Source: UBA2287 sp964479665 | GTDB lineage: Bacteria; Bacteroidota; Bacteroidia; Bacteroidales; Tenuifilaceae | DNA length: 64,000 bases | Assembly (NCBI GenBank): GCA_964479665.1 | Contig: CAYZNN010000011.1 | Location: 1-64,000, forward strand | Direction: 5' to 3' | In this document: piece after piece, positions 1-8,224 of the stretch | Position numbering within the stretch: position 1 is the first letter of the stretch | Layout: each line of letters begins with the position of its first letter | Notes under the pieces: generated by a model | Seen by the model: the letters and a program-made list of their open reading frames with translations, nothing else | What the model was told of the DNA's origin: nothing | The model's database searches: none | Translations under genes and position numbers: made by a program

Positions 1-9
1 CATAGAGGC

Positions 10-2108
10 TTAGCGTAAATTATTTTCATTAAAAGGGAGTTCAGCTTTTATTTTAACCCCATTCCCGGGCGAAGTGACAATTACCAGTTTTCCACCCAGC
101 AACGAGGCTCGTTCTTTCATATTATATAACCCATTGCCAGAAATTTGAGGGATGTTTGAATGAAAACCAATGCCATTATCTTCTATATGAAGATAAAGTT
201 TTAAAATATCGGAAAACACCGAAACCACCGCCTTAGAAGCACCCGAATGCTTCACAATATTGGTTAGAACCTCCTGCGTTATACGGTAGGCATAGGTTTT
301 AAGAACCAAGTTGAGTGAATCGGGAAGTACTCCCACCACAAGCGAAAAGGTAATCCCTGAGTTGGTTTCTACCTCGTTGCATAGATTTCGCAGTACAACA
401 GCCAAGCTGAACTAGGTGAGGGCTGCGGGCATGAGGTTGTTCGAAATTCTTCGGGTTTCTTCAATGGTTTGGTTGAACATGGTTTTAACCATTTCGAAGG
501 TACGCTTCTCCTCACCAAGCCTGTCGGGGTGCATGCTTTCGAGGCGAAGTTTTATAGCAACAAGGGTTTGCCCAAGCCCATCGTGTAGCTCGCGCGAGAG
601 CCTTTGGCACTCCTGTTCTTGCCTGTCGATAACTGATTTTAAACGGTGCAATCGTTCCTCTTTCAATTCGTGTTCAATTGCCCGCCTTTCCGAAATGTCG
701 CGAATAACCAGGGCTTCCACATCCTGTTCGTTAAAAACCATTTGTTTTCGTTGAACTTCAACGGGTATGCGACTCTTATTTTTTGTAATGAGTTCGGTTT
801 CGAAGAAATGAATTTCATTCTTTTCCGACTTCAGCAGCAGGTGTTCATCGTCGGCAAAATGGGCATTGGGATTCATTTTAAGCAGTTCCTCTTCGCAGTA
901 CCCTGTAAGGGTAAGTGCTGCCCTGTTTACCATAAGTGCAGTACCGGTTTATGAAGAATAATACCATTGTTGGTTGCCCTGTAAAAATGCAGCAGACGCA
1001 TTTCACGCTCTTTCAACTTATGGGTTGCATGCTTTAGTCGAAGTGTCATTTTATTGAATGCCTGAACGAGGCTGCCAATCTCGTCGTGATTTTCGATGGG
1101 TAAAACATAATCGAATTTTCCTTCGGCAATACGTTTGGCAGCATTTTTCAGGTTTGTCATATGGCGGGTAATGCGCCAGCTGAAATAAAGTGCACTTATA
1201 GTTATAATGATGAAAATGCTAAGACCAATAATAAAAATGTTTTTTCGCAGCACTAGCGTGTCCCCTAGCACTTCCGACCAGTCCATTTCTGCGGCAATAA
1301 CCCATTTAATGCCCAAAAATTGAATGGGCTTAAACGAGCTGAGTACATCCACACCTCGGTAATCCGAAGTTCGAAGGGTACCCATTTTATCGGCCAGCGC
1401 CAACTCGACGGGTTGGGTTTTACAAACCATTTGACCGGTTTCGCGGGGTTAAAAGCGCAAAGTCGATCGCATTTTCATATCGCCGCCAACCAAATAAATT
1501 TTTCCAGAATGGCCTAATCCCCATTCGTTGTAATGCTCCTGCATAAGGGTGTCGATAACCTTGCCCGAAACCTCAAGAATTACAAATGCTTTTTCGCCGG
1601 AGTTAACAGTGATGGGGGCAATGGCTAGAAGCGAAAGTTTGGGGGTGCTTTTAAATATTCCAATCTCAATAAAATTCGGTCGAAGTAAAGAATCGATAGC
1701 TAAAAAATGTGCACTCAGTCCCTCTAGGTAAGCTTGGGTAACCGAGGGCATTTGCCCCTGAGGTTCCATTTGCCACAGGTAAAATCCTTTATCTTTATAG
1801 TATAATCCCACGCTCGAATAGTAGGCCCTATTTAGTATTCCTAATTTTTCTAATTCAGCTATGGAGGCTACAAAAGTTTTCGATTCTGAAATGTCGTTAC
1901 CATCTTTAATTTGATTGCCTATGTGGTAGGCAAGTATATTAGCATGCGTGGTACGCTCTGTTAGAAAATCTTCAATCTGTTGCGATTTTACTTTGCGAAG
2001 CGAAGTGAGTTGCATGAGGGTTCTGTTGAGCAGCGCTTTTCGAGCCAGGCAGTAGGAGTAACCACCGGTAACTGCAAGCCCTACAACACAAAAAAGCGTA
2101 GAGTACAC
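10..2108 (-). pseudogene. broken NarL-type sensor histidine kinase
   Basis: Four reading-frame pieces together make one membrane sensor kinase of about 700 codons. In order they are: an N-terminal membrane helix with an extracytoplasmic sensor region (2108-1449), a second helix with HAMP (1430-927), PAS (933 to about 690), HisKA_3 with the H-box RELHDGLGQT, and HATPase_c (405-10) with N-box EVLTNIVKHS and G-box DNGIGF. Three lesions separate them: an in-frame TAA at about 1449, a one-base frameshift at 927-950 just before the PAS domain, and an in-frame TAG at 412. The family phosphorylates a LuxR-type response regulator; an ATG on the minus strand at 3-1 may start that partner outside the window. 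The most upstream usable start seen is GTG at 2108, but the open frame runs about ten codons further without ATG. Three independent lesions make function unlikely unless the sequence is faulty. Confidence 0.85.
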
Positions 2109-2230
2109 AAAAAATTTGAAACGTAACGATTCTATTTGTTCAATAATAAGCCCTTATTTTCAGGTTTGTCGGGCAATTTAACTATTTTTGGGGAAAACTG
2201 GAACCGGTTGGAACTAAATTTAGAAGCGAA

Positions 2231-2653
2231 ATGCGAAAAACCATACCCTTTTCTTTAGTTCAAATAGAAAACGATGGGTTTCATCCTATTGTAAAGGCTT
2301 ACTACAATCGGCACCCTCTTAATCTGGTTATCGATACAGGCGCATCGCGTACCGTTGTGAATAAAAGCATGTTGACCCACTTGAAGCCAATTGAGAACGA
2401 GCACATTGAGCCCCTGGCTGCAGGGATTAACGCTCAGCAGTTTAGCGTAAGCCTTTATACAATTGACAGGTTTACAATATCGCACATTCGATTTACCAAT
2501 TTTGAGGTTTTTGGTGCCGATCTTTCGGGATTAGCAAAAATGTATAAAAGCATGGTAGGTTTTCCCCTGCATGGTATGCTTGGAAGCGATTTTCTGATAA
2601 AATACAACGCCCAACTCGATTTCAAAAAACGGGTAATGATTGTATCAACTTAG
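2231..2653 (+). CDS. retropepsin-like aspartic protease domain protein
   Basis: This 140-residue protein has one aspartyl-protease-type motif, LVIDTGASRTVV, at about residues 33-44, and a second conserved glycine-rich stretch, MLGSDFL, near residue 120. That is the pattern of single-domain clan AA (retropepsin-like) proteins, which act as homodimers. No signal peptide or membrane segment is visible, so it is probably cytoplasmic. It starts with ATG and stands alone, divergent from the broken kinase. A TATTTTTG promoter core lies at 2183-2190, though its upstream TTTG is only 14 bases away. Substrate is unknown; proteolytic activity is inferred from the motif only. Confidence 0.7.
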   Translation: MRKTIPFSLVQIENDGFHPIVKAYYNRHPLNLVIDTGASRTVVNKSMLTHLKPIENEHIEPLAAGINAQQFSVSLYTIDRFTISHIRFTNFEVFGADLSGLAKMYKSMVGFPLHGMLGSDFLIKYNAQLDFKKRVMIVST

Positions 2654-2780
2654 GCCCCCTATCCAAATCATTAAACAAAAATTTGCTGCGCAAAGAGAAT
2701 TCAACCTGAATTGGGGTTAACTTCATAAAATTTTACTGAATCGAAAGCTCTTTGAAAGTAGCATATCATAAAAAAAGTAA

Positions 2781-2788
2781 TATCTTTG
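2781..2788 (+). promoter_or_regulatory. Bacteroidota -7 promoter core for secDF
   Basis: TATCTTTG matches the TAnnTTTG core and lies 53 bases before the secDF ATG. The only TTTG upstream (2751-2754) is 26 bases away, longer than the usual 19-21, so the -33 element is doubtful. Confidence 0.5.
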
Positions 2789-2841
2789 CCCGATATTTTT
2801 TTAACAAAGCAAATAAAATCAATCTTTTAACTCTAGTAACA

Positions 2842-5800
2842 ATGCAAAATAAAGGTGCGATTAGACTAATTGCCATAGCTTTCACGCTGGTTTGTGTGTT
2901 TCAGCTCTCTTTCACATATGTCACCAAAATGGTGGAACGAAAGGCAGAGAGGTATGCCGATGAAAAAGTAAGGAATTTTGAGGATTCCAAAGAGAGAGAA
3001 AACATAAGGAAGAGAAAGGTATCATACTACCTCGACTCTATTTCGTCCGAAAAAGTATACAATTTCTTGTGGCTTCGCAAGTACACCTATAGAGAGTGCA
3101 AGGAGCGGGAAATTAATTTAGGTCTCGACCTGAAGGGTGGAATGAACGTTACCCTCGAGGTTTCAGTAGTTGATATTGTTCGCTCCATGTCGAACTATAG
3201 CACTGACAGTGCTTTTGTTGCCGCAATCGATTTGGCAAAGAAAATGCCAGCAAGCGAGGATTTTATATCCCGTTTCGGAAAGGCATTTAAGCAAGTTGCT
3301 CCCGAAAAACGGTTGGCTTCCATATTTATGACCCGCGAATTGAGCGATAGGGTTAATTTTAATACTTCCGATGAAGAAGTTCTTGCTTTAATTCATAAGG
3401 AGGCTGAAGGTGCAATTACCAACTCATTTAACATTCTCCGCAGTCGTATAGACCGTTTTGGAGTAGCTCAACCTAACATTCAGCGCCTCGAAGGATCTGG
3501 ACGAATTCTGATTGAACTCCCCGGTATAAAGGAGCCAGAACGTGTACGTAAGCTTCTTCAGGGAACTGCCAACCTCGAGTTTTGGGAAACATACGAGAAT
3601 TCGGAGGTACATCCGCTACTTGAAGCAGCCAACAAAAAAATTAAAGAGATGCAGGATGCTGAAAAGCAATTGCAGACTCAGCCCGAAGTAAAACCCGTTG
3701 CTGATGCAACCAAGCCCGATACAACTACTGGTAGCGAGGGCGAGTTAATTGAAATGATGAAGGAGAAGCCCGATTCAGCCGCTGCAGCCACCAACCTATC
3801 TGAAGATTTTCCACTTTTTGCTGTTCTTAGCCCCAATGTAACCCAGCAGGGGCAGCTTGCGCGCGGTCCGATGGTTGGATTCGCACGATTCAGCGATACT
3901 ACCACCGTTAACAGCTACTTGGCGCATCCTCAAGTCAAGGCACTTTTCCCCCGCGATTTGAAATTTTACTGGACCGTTAAATCGCCCCGTTGGGATAAAG
4001 AAAGCAAGTTCTTTGAACTTATTGCTATTAAAGCTAGTAGCCGAGATGGACGCGCCCCCCTCGATGGTAGCGTTATTACCGATGCCCGCAAAGAATTTTC
4101 GCAAACCGGAAGCAATGCTGAGGTTACTATGACCATGAACGCCGAAGGCGCAAAAATTTGGGCTCAACTTACAGCAAATAACGTTCAGGGAAACAGGGCT
4201 ATAGCAATTGTACTCGATAACTATGTGTATTCTTACCCAAGCGTTCAAAGCGAAATTAAAGGTGGTCGTTCCCAAATTACCGGCGACTTCACCATAAATG
4301 AAGCAGAGGACCTAGCAAACGTTCTGAAATCGGGTAAATTGCCTGCGCCAGCTCGAATTATTCAGGAAGAAATTGTTGGTCCATCGCTGGGTCAGGCAGC
4401 CATCGATTCTGGTATTAATTCATTCATTTTCAGTTTCATTATTGTACTGGTGTTTATGATGCTGTACTACAGCCACAGGGCCGGATTGATAGCCGACATT
4501 GCGCTGGTAGCCAACCTGTTCTTCATTTTTGGGGTTTTAGCATCGTTCCAGGCAACCCTAACACTACCTGGTATTGCGGGTATTGTACTAACAATGGGTA
4601 TGGCGGTGGATGCCAACGTGCTTATTTTTGAGCGTATTCGCGAAGAATTGAAGGGCGGCAAGGGTATCTCACTGGCTGTAACCGATGGTTACAAAAACGC
4701 ATTCTCGGCAATTATCGACGGTAACGTTACTACCCTGCTTACAGCAATAATTCTTTATCTCTTTGGTTCGGGACCCATTCGCGGCTTTGCAACCACCCTG
4801 GTAATAGGTATATTAACGTCACTTTTTGCTGCACTATTCCTTAGTCGCCTGGTTATTCACTACATGCTCGATAAGAAGTTCACCTTAACCTTCTCTACAA
4901 AACTTAGTGAAAGGGCATTCAGCAATGTGAATTTCGATTTCATTAAATTCCGCAAGCCTGCTTATATAGTCTCTACAATACTTCTGGTTATTGCAATTTC
5001 TTCACTTGCCATAAGAGGTCTAAATCCAGGTATCGACTTTGCCGGAGGACGTTCCTATGTGGTGAAATTCCAAAACAAGGAGGCGGTTTCTACTGTTGAG
5101 GTTGGAGCTTCGTTGCGTAAAATATTTGGCGAAGCTCCCGAAGTGAAAACATTTGGTGACCCAAATCAGGTGAAAATCACAACCAAATACAAGATTGCAG
5201 AAGAAGGTGAAAATATCGATAACGAGGTCGACTCGCTAATACACGTTGGCTTGTTGCCTTTCCTTCCCGAAAATACTGATATTTCAACTTTCAGGAACGT
5301 TTACAAGCAGAGCAGTGTGAAAGTTGGACCTACCATAGCCGACGACATAAAGCAGGAGGCTTTCATCGCTGTATTCTTTGCACTTATTGCTATCTTCCTT
5401 TACATTCTTGTACGATTTAAAAACTGGCGCTATGGTACTGGAGCCGTTGCTGCTCTTTTCCACGATGTGCTTATAGTAATTGGAATATTCTCCTTGCTTT
5501 ATAACAGGGTTCCATTCGGTCTTGAAATCGACCAAGCATTCATTGCGGCCATACTTACCATTATTGGTTACTCCATAAACGATACGGTGATTATTTTCGA
5601 CCGTATCCGTGAGTACATGGGTCTTTACCCTAAACGTAATCGCAAAGAGACCATCAATAGTGCATTGAATGATACGTTGAGTCGTACCTTCGCTACTTCA
5701 TTCACAACTTTAGTAGTACTTGTTCCTATCTTCTTCTTTGGTGGTGAGGTGATTAGGGGGTTTGTTTTTGGGTTAATCATTGGTATCCTTGTGGGTACCT

Positions 5801-5865
5801 ATTCTTCGCTCTTTGTTGCAACGCCAATATCGTACGATCTCAACAAGCATGCAAGTAAGCAATAG
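2842..5865 (+). CDS. secDF: fused protein translocase subunit SecDF
   Basis: This 1007-residue inner-membrane protein joins SecD and SecF, which use the proton gradient to pull secreted proteins through the SecYEG channel on the periplasmic side. The SecD half has the signature GLDLKGGMNVTLEV, a large periplasmic P1 domain with an Ala/Glu/Lys/Pro-rich low-complexity stretch (about residues 255-315), and a helix bundle with GMAVDANVLIFERIREE. The SecF half begins near residue 700 with GIDFAGGRSYVVKF and has IGYSINDTVIIFDRIRE. The start is taken at ATG 2842 (MQNKGAIRLI); the frame is open upstream to a TTG at 2752 but that stretch overlaps the promoter. A strong terminator follows. The fused arrangement is usual in Bacteroidota. 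Confidence 0.96.
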   Translation: MQNKGAIRLIAIAFTLVCVFQLSFTYVTKMVERKAERYADEKVRNFEDSKERENIRKRKVSYYLDSISSEKVYNFLWLRKYTYRECKEREINLGLDLKGGMNVTLEVSVVDIVRSMSNYSTDSAFVAAIDLAKKMPASEDFISRFGKAFKQVAPEKRLASIFMTRELSDRVNFNTSDEEVLALIHKEAEGAITNSFNILRSRIDRFGVAQPNIQRLEGSGRILIELPGIKEPERVRKLLQGTANLEFWETYENSEVHPLLEAANKKIKEMQDAEKQLQTQPEVKPVADATKPDTTTGSEGELIEMMKEKPDSAAAATNLSEDFPLFAVLSPNVTQQGQLARGPMVGFARFSDTTTVNSYLAHPQVKALFPRDLKFYWTVKSPRWDKESKFFELIAIKASSRDGRAPLDGSVITDARKEFSQTGSNAEVTMTMNAEGAKIWAQLTANNVQGNRAIAIVLDNYVYSYPSVQSEIKGGRSQITGDFTINEAEDLANVLKSGKLPAPARIIQEEIVGPSLGQAAIDSGINSFIFSFIIVLVFMMLYYSHRAGLIADIALVANLFFIFGVLASFQATLTLPGIAGIVLTMGMAVDANVLIFERIREELKGGKGISLAVTDGYKNAFSAIIDGNVTTLLTAIILYLFGSGPIRGFATTLVIGILTSLFAALFLSRLVIHYMLDKKFTLTFSTKLSERAFSNVNFDFIKFRKPAYIVSTILLVIAISSLAIRGLNPGIDFAGGRSYVVKFQNKEAVSTVEVGASLRKIFGEAPEVKTFGDPNQVKITTKYKIAEEGENIDNEVDSLIHVGLLPFLPENTDISTFRNVYKQSSVKVGPTIADDIKQEAFIAVFFALIAIFLYILVRFKNWRYGTGAVAALFHDVLIVIGIFSLLYNRVPFGLEIDQAFIAAILTIIGYSINDTVIIFDRIREYMGLYPKRNRKETINSALNDTLSRTFATSFTTLVVLVPIFFFGGEVIRGFVFGLIIGILVGTYSSLFVATPISYDLNKHASKQ

Positions 5866-5885
5866 CAAGCGCTATATTATAGTTC

Positions 5886-5917
5886 AAAAGGCCTGGGGTA
5901 CTCCTCAGGCCTTTTTT
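5886..5917 (+). terminator. secDF terminator
   Basis: Stem AAAAGGCCTG pairs with CAGGCCTTTT across a short loop, followed by a T-run. It lies 20 bases after the secDF stop. Confidence 0.85.
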
Positions 5918-5941
5918 GGGGTCCAAATAAAAAATAATATC

Positions 5942-5949
5942 TAACTTTG
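5942..5949 (+). promoter_or_regulatory. -7 promoter core for tatA
   Basis: TAACTTTG matches TAnnTTTG 19 bases before the ATG at 5969. A TTTG at 5915-5918, inside the T-tail of the preceding terminator, is 23 bases upstream and could serve as the -33 element. Confidence 0.55.
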
Positions 5950-5968
5950 CATGGTTTATTGTTAGGCT

Positions 5969-6217
5969 ATGGAATTTATGTTGCTATTCATTGGAGGTTC
6001 CGAAATAATTCTTATTCTACTGGTTGTCCTTCTGCTTTTCGGAGCCAAGGGATTGGCCGATGTGGCCAAAACGGTAGGTAAAGGGTTGGGAGAATTCAGA
6101 AAGGTTACTGACGATTTAAAAAGTGAAATTTCAAAAGCTGAAAACGAGGTGAACAGCACCACAAATGCAAATACTGCATCAAACCAACATAATTCCGAAA
6201 AAATTGAAAATCAGTAA
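5969..6217 (+). CDS. tatA: twin-arginine translocase subunit TatA/E
   Basis: This 82-residue protein has the TatA layout: one N-terminal membrane helix (about residues 5-23, GGSEIILILLVVLLLFGAK), the hinge FGAKGLADVAK, and an amphipathic helix with the conserved KGLGEF. The tail is Asn/Thr/Glu-rich. TatA forms the pore of the Tat system, which exports folded proteins through the inner membrane. It is monocistronic here with its own promoter; TatC is not in the window. TatB-type function cannot be excluded because Bacteroidota usually have only TatA-like and TatC proteins. Confidence 0.92.
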   Translation: MEFMLLFIGGSEIILILLVVLLLFGAKGLADVAKTVGKGLGEFRKVTDDLKSEISKAENEVNSTTNANTASNQHNSEKIENQ

Positions 6218-6256
6218 AAAAGAGAATCGAATAGCAACTTCTATCTGCAAAAGAGC

Positions 6257-6264
6257 TATATTTG
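6257..6264 (+). promoter_or_regulatory. -7 promoter core for the pseudouridine synthase gene
   Basis: TATATTTG matches TAnnTTTG and lies 66 bases before the ATG at 6331. No convincing TTTG is seen 19-21 bases upstream. Confidence 0.5.
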
Positions 6265-6330
6265 CAACCCATTTTCGATTTATAATAACTTAAGTCGGCC
6301 GAATAGGCGGTTGGCATTAACAACAAAAAA

Positions 6331-8046
6331 ATGACAGAAGAGAACAAAAATTTCGGAAAGAAACCCGTGAGGAAGAGTAAGTCCGAAGAAAATGAACCCG
6401 CCAGGGTTTATCGCCCCCGCACCATGCGATGGGCACCCAAAGCATCCAACGATACCGATGCGAGTCCGATGAGCGAAGCACCTCAAGAGGAAGCCGAAAA
6501 ACCAAAACGCAGCCCACGCCCCGAAAGATTTACCGAATCCGATGAGCGCCCCAAGAGGAGCCAATTTGGCGATCCGAACCGAAAAGGTTTTGATAAGGAT
6601 AAGGACAGTGGAAAAGGTAAGCGGGGGAGTTTTGACCGCGAAGAGAAGAGAGCCAAAGCCGAGCCTGAAGCATTTAACTACACCGAATCGAAAAAAAGCA
6701 CCTATAACCCCGATGAATTTGTAGAGGATTGGGAAAAAAATCCCAGACCTTCACGGGAGAGAGGTAGGGAAGGTTTTGGAAGCAAAGAAGGTTTTAAACC
6801 AAAGAAAGAGTTTGGTCGTAAACCGTTCGACAGACCTGCAGGTAGTGAAGGGGGAGAGCGCCGCTTCAAACGTTCGAAACCAGAGGGCTCTCGATATTCC
6901 GACGAGCGGAAACCTCGTTTTGATGGTGGATCCGACAGGAAACCTTTCAGAAAAACCGATGAGCGTGGAGAAAGATACCCGAAACCGAACGAAAAGGGAT
7001 TTTCCTCAGAAAGAAAAAGCAGAAGGGAAGATGGAGAAGGAAAGCCACGCACTTATGGAGACATGTACCCAAAATCGAACGACAAAGGTTTTTCTACTGA
7101 AAGGCGAGGAAGAAGGGATGAGGGCGAAGGAAAATCGCGCTCATACAGCGATAGACCTAGCAAACCCAGATTTGATAAGGAGCGAAACACAGAAAAACCC
7201 AAAGAAAGAAGGTACCCTAAGCGGGAAGAGGATAGCGGAAAGCATCGCGATGTGGGCTTCCGTAAAGCCAAAGGATCTTTATACTCGGCACCCCCAATAG
7301 ATGCAGAATTAAAAACCGATAGCGATGGGCTTATCAGGTTAAATAAATACATTGCCAATTCGGGCCTTTGCAGCCGTCGCGAGGCCGACGATTATATTGC
7401 TAAGGGAATGATTACCGTTAACGGTCAGGTGGTCGACCAGTTGGGGGCTAAAATAAAACTTACCGATGAGGTGCAGTTTAAAGGCAATAAACTCGACCCC
7501 GAAAGGAAAGTGTACATTCTTTTGAATAAACCCAAGGATTATGTTACTACTGTTGAGGATCCCAACGCCAAATTTACCGTAATGGACCTTATTGAGGGTG
7601 CCTGCCACCAAAGGGTTTATCCTGTTGGCCGCCTCGACCGCAATAGTACGGGTCTTTTACTCCTTACTAACGATGGTGAACTAACCACTAAGCTAACACA
7701 CCCCAGTTTCGAAAAGAAGAAGGTGTACGAAGTGGGCCTCGATCGTAACCTATCCCCCAACGACATGGAAACCCTTACTAAAGGTGTAACCCTCGACGAT
7801 GGTGAGATAGCCTATGCCGATGCGGTTGCTTATATCGACGAGTCCGACAAATCAGAAATTGGAATTGAAATTCACACAGGGCAGAATAGGGTAGTGCGTC
7901 GTATGTTCGAGAGTTTAGGGTATAAGGTAAGCAAACTCGACAGGGTGTACTATGCTGGTCTAACCAAGAAGAATTTGCCCCGAGGCAAATGGCGCTTCCT
8001 CGACGAGAGCGAGATACGAATGCTAAAAATGAATCGTTTCGAATAG
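6331..8046 (+). CDS. rluB: RluB/RsuA-family pseudouridine synthase with long charged N-terminal extension
   Basis: The C-terminal 240 residues form a complete RsuA/RluB-type enzyme: an S4 RNA-binding domain at about 333-385 (IRLNKYIANSGLCSRREAD), then the catalytic domain with GRLDRNSTGLLLLTNDG, whose Asp is the nucleophile, and the closing QNRVVRRMFE motif. The family isomerises a uridine in ribosomal RNA; RluB acts on helix 89 of 23S rRNA, and RsuA acts on 16S. The first 325 residues are Lys/Arg/Glu/Ser-rich and lack hydrophobic cores, so they are probably disordered; they include a 30-residue tandem repeat. Such tails are known on Bacteroidota members of this family, and an RNA or ribosome tether is a reasonable inference. 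It sits alone between its own promoter and terminator. Confidence 0.9.
   Translation: MTEENKNFGKKPVRKSKSEENEPARVYRPRTMRWAPKASNDTDASPMSEAPQEEAEKPKRSPRPERFTESDERPKRSQFGDPNRKGFDKDKDSGKGKRGSFDREEKRAKAEPEAFNYTESKKSTYNPDEFVEDWEKNPRPSRERGREGFGSKEGFKPKKEFGRKPFDRPAGSEGGERRFKRSKPEGSRYSDERKPRFDGGSDRKPFRKTDERGERYPKPNEKGFSSERKSRREDGEGKPRTYGDMYPKSNDKGFSTERRGRRDEGEGKSRSYSDRPSKPRFDKERNTEKPKERRYPKREEDSGKHRDVGFRKAKGSLYSAPPIDAELKTDSDGLIRLNKYIANSGLCSRREADDYIAKGMITVNGQVVDQLGAKIKLTDEVQFKGNKLDPERKVYILLNKPKDYVTTVEDPNAKFTVMDLIEGACHQRVYPVGRLDRNSTGLLLLTNDGELTTKLTHPSFEKKKVYEVGLDRNLSPNDMETLTKGVTLDDGEIAYADAVAYIDESDKSEIGIEIHTGQNRVVRRMFESLGYKVSKLDRVYYAGLTKKNLPRGKWRFLDESEIRMLKMNRFE
6976..7155 (+). repeat. two tandem 90-bp units in the disordered tail
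   Basis: Two adjacent 30-codon units start at 6976 and 7066. Both encode YPK-N-KGFS-ER--RR--GEGK-R-Y-D with conservative changes, so the reading frame is preserved. This looks like a slipped duplication inside the low-complexity extension. Confidence 0.8.
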
Positions 8047-8056
8047 AAAAACCACT

Positions 8057-8084
8057 AAAGCCGATTGAAAAATCGGCTTTTTTT
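8057..8084 (+). terminator. terminator after the pseudouridine synthase gene
   Basis: Perfect stem AAAGCCGATT / AATCGGCTTT with a GAAA loop and a T-run, 11 bases after the stop codon. Confidence 0.9.
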
Positions 8085-8224
8085 ATTTAATCATTTACAC
8101 AAAAAAGAACTCGATTCGGGGCTAAAAAACTACAATTCATCAAGTTGTAATATGCTTTTATAACAATTGTTTTATATCTTTCGTATCTTCAATAGGTTAA
8201 CAGGTACTAAATATCATTCATTTT

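Noticed and set aside
2752..2841. N-terminal extension of SecDF from TTG 2752
   Set aside because: It runs through the promoter core, and the ATG at 2842 gives a normal SecD N-terminus.
6976..7155. Short tandem repeats as a CRISPR array
   Set aside because: They are two in-frame coding units without spacers; no CRISPR array is seen in the window.
6776..7300. 174-codon plus-strand frame inside the pseudouridine synthase tail
   Set aside because: Low-complexity purine-rich coding sequence opens several frames; the RluB frame is the one with domains.
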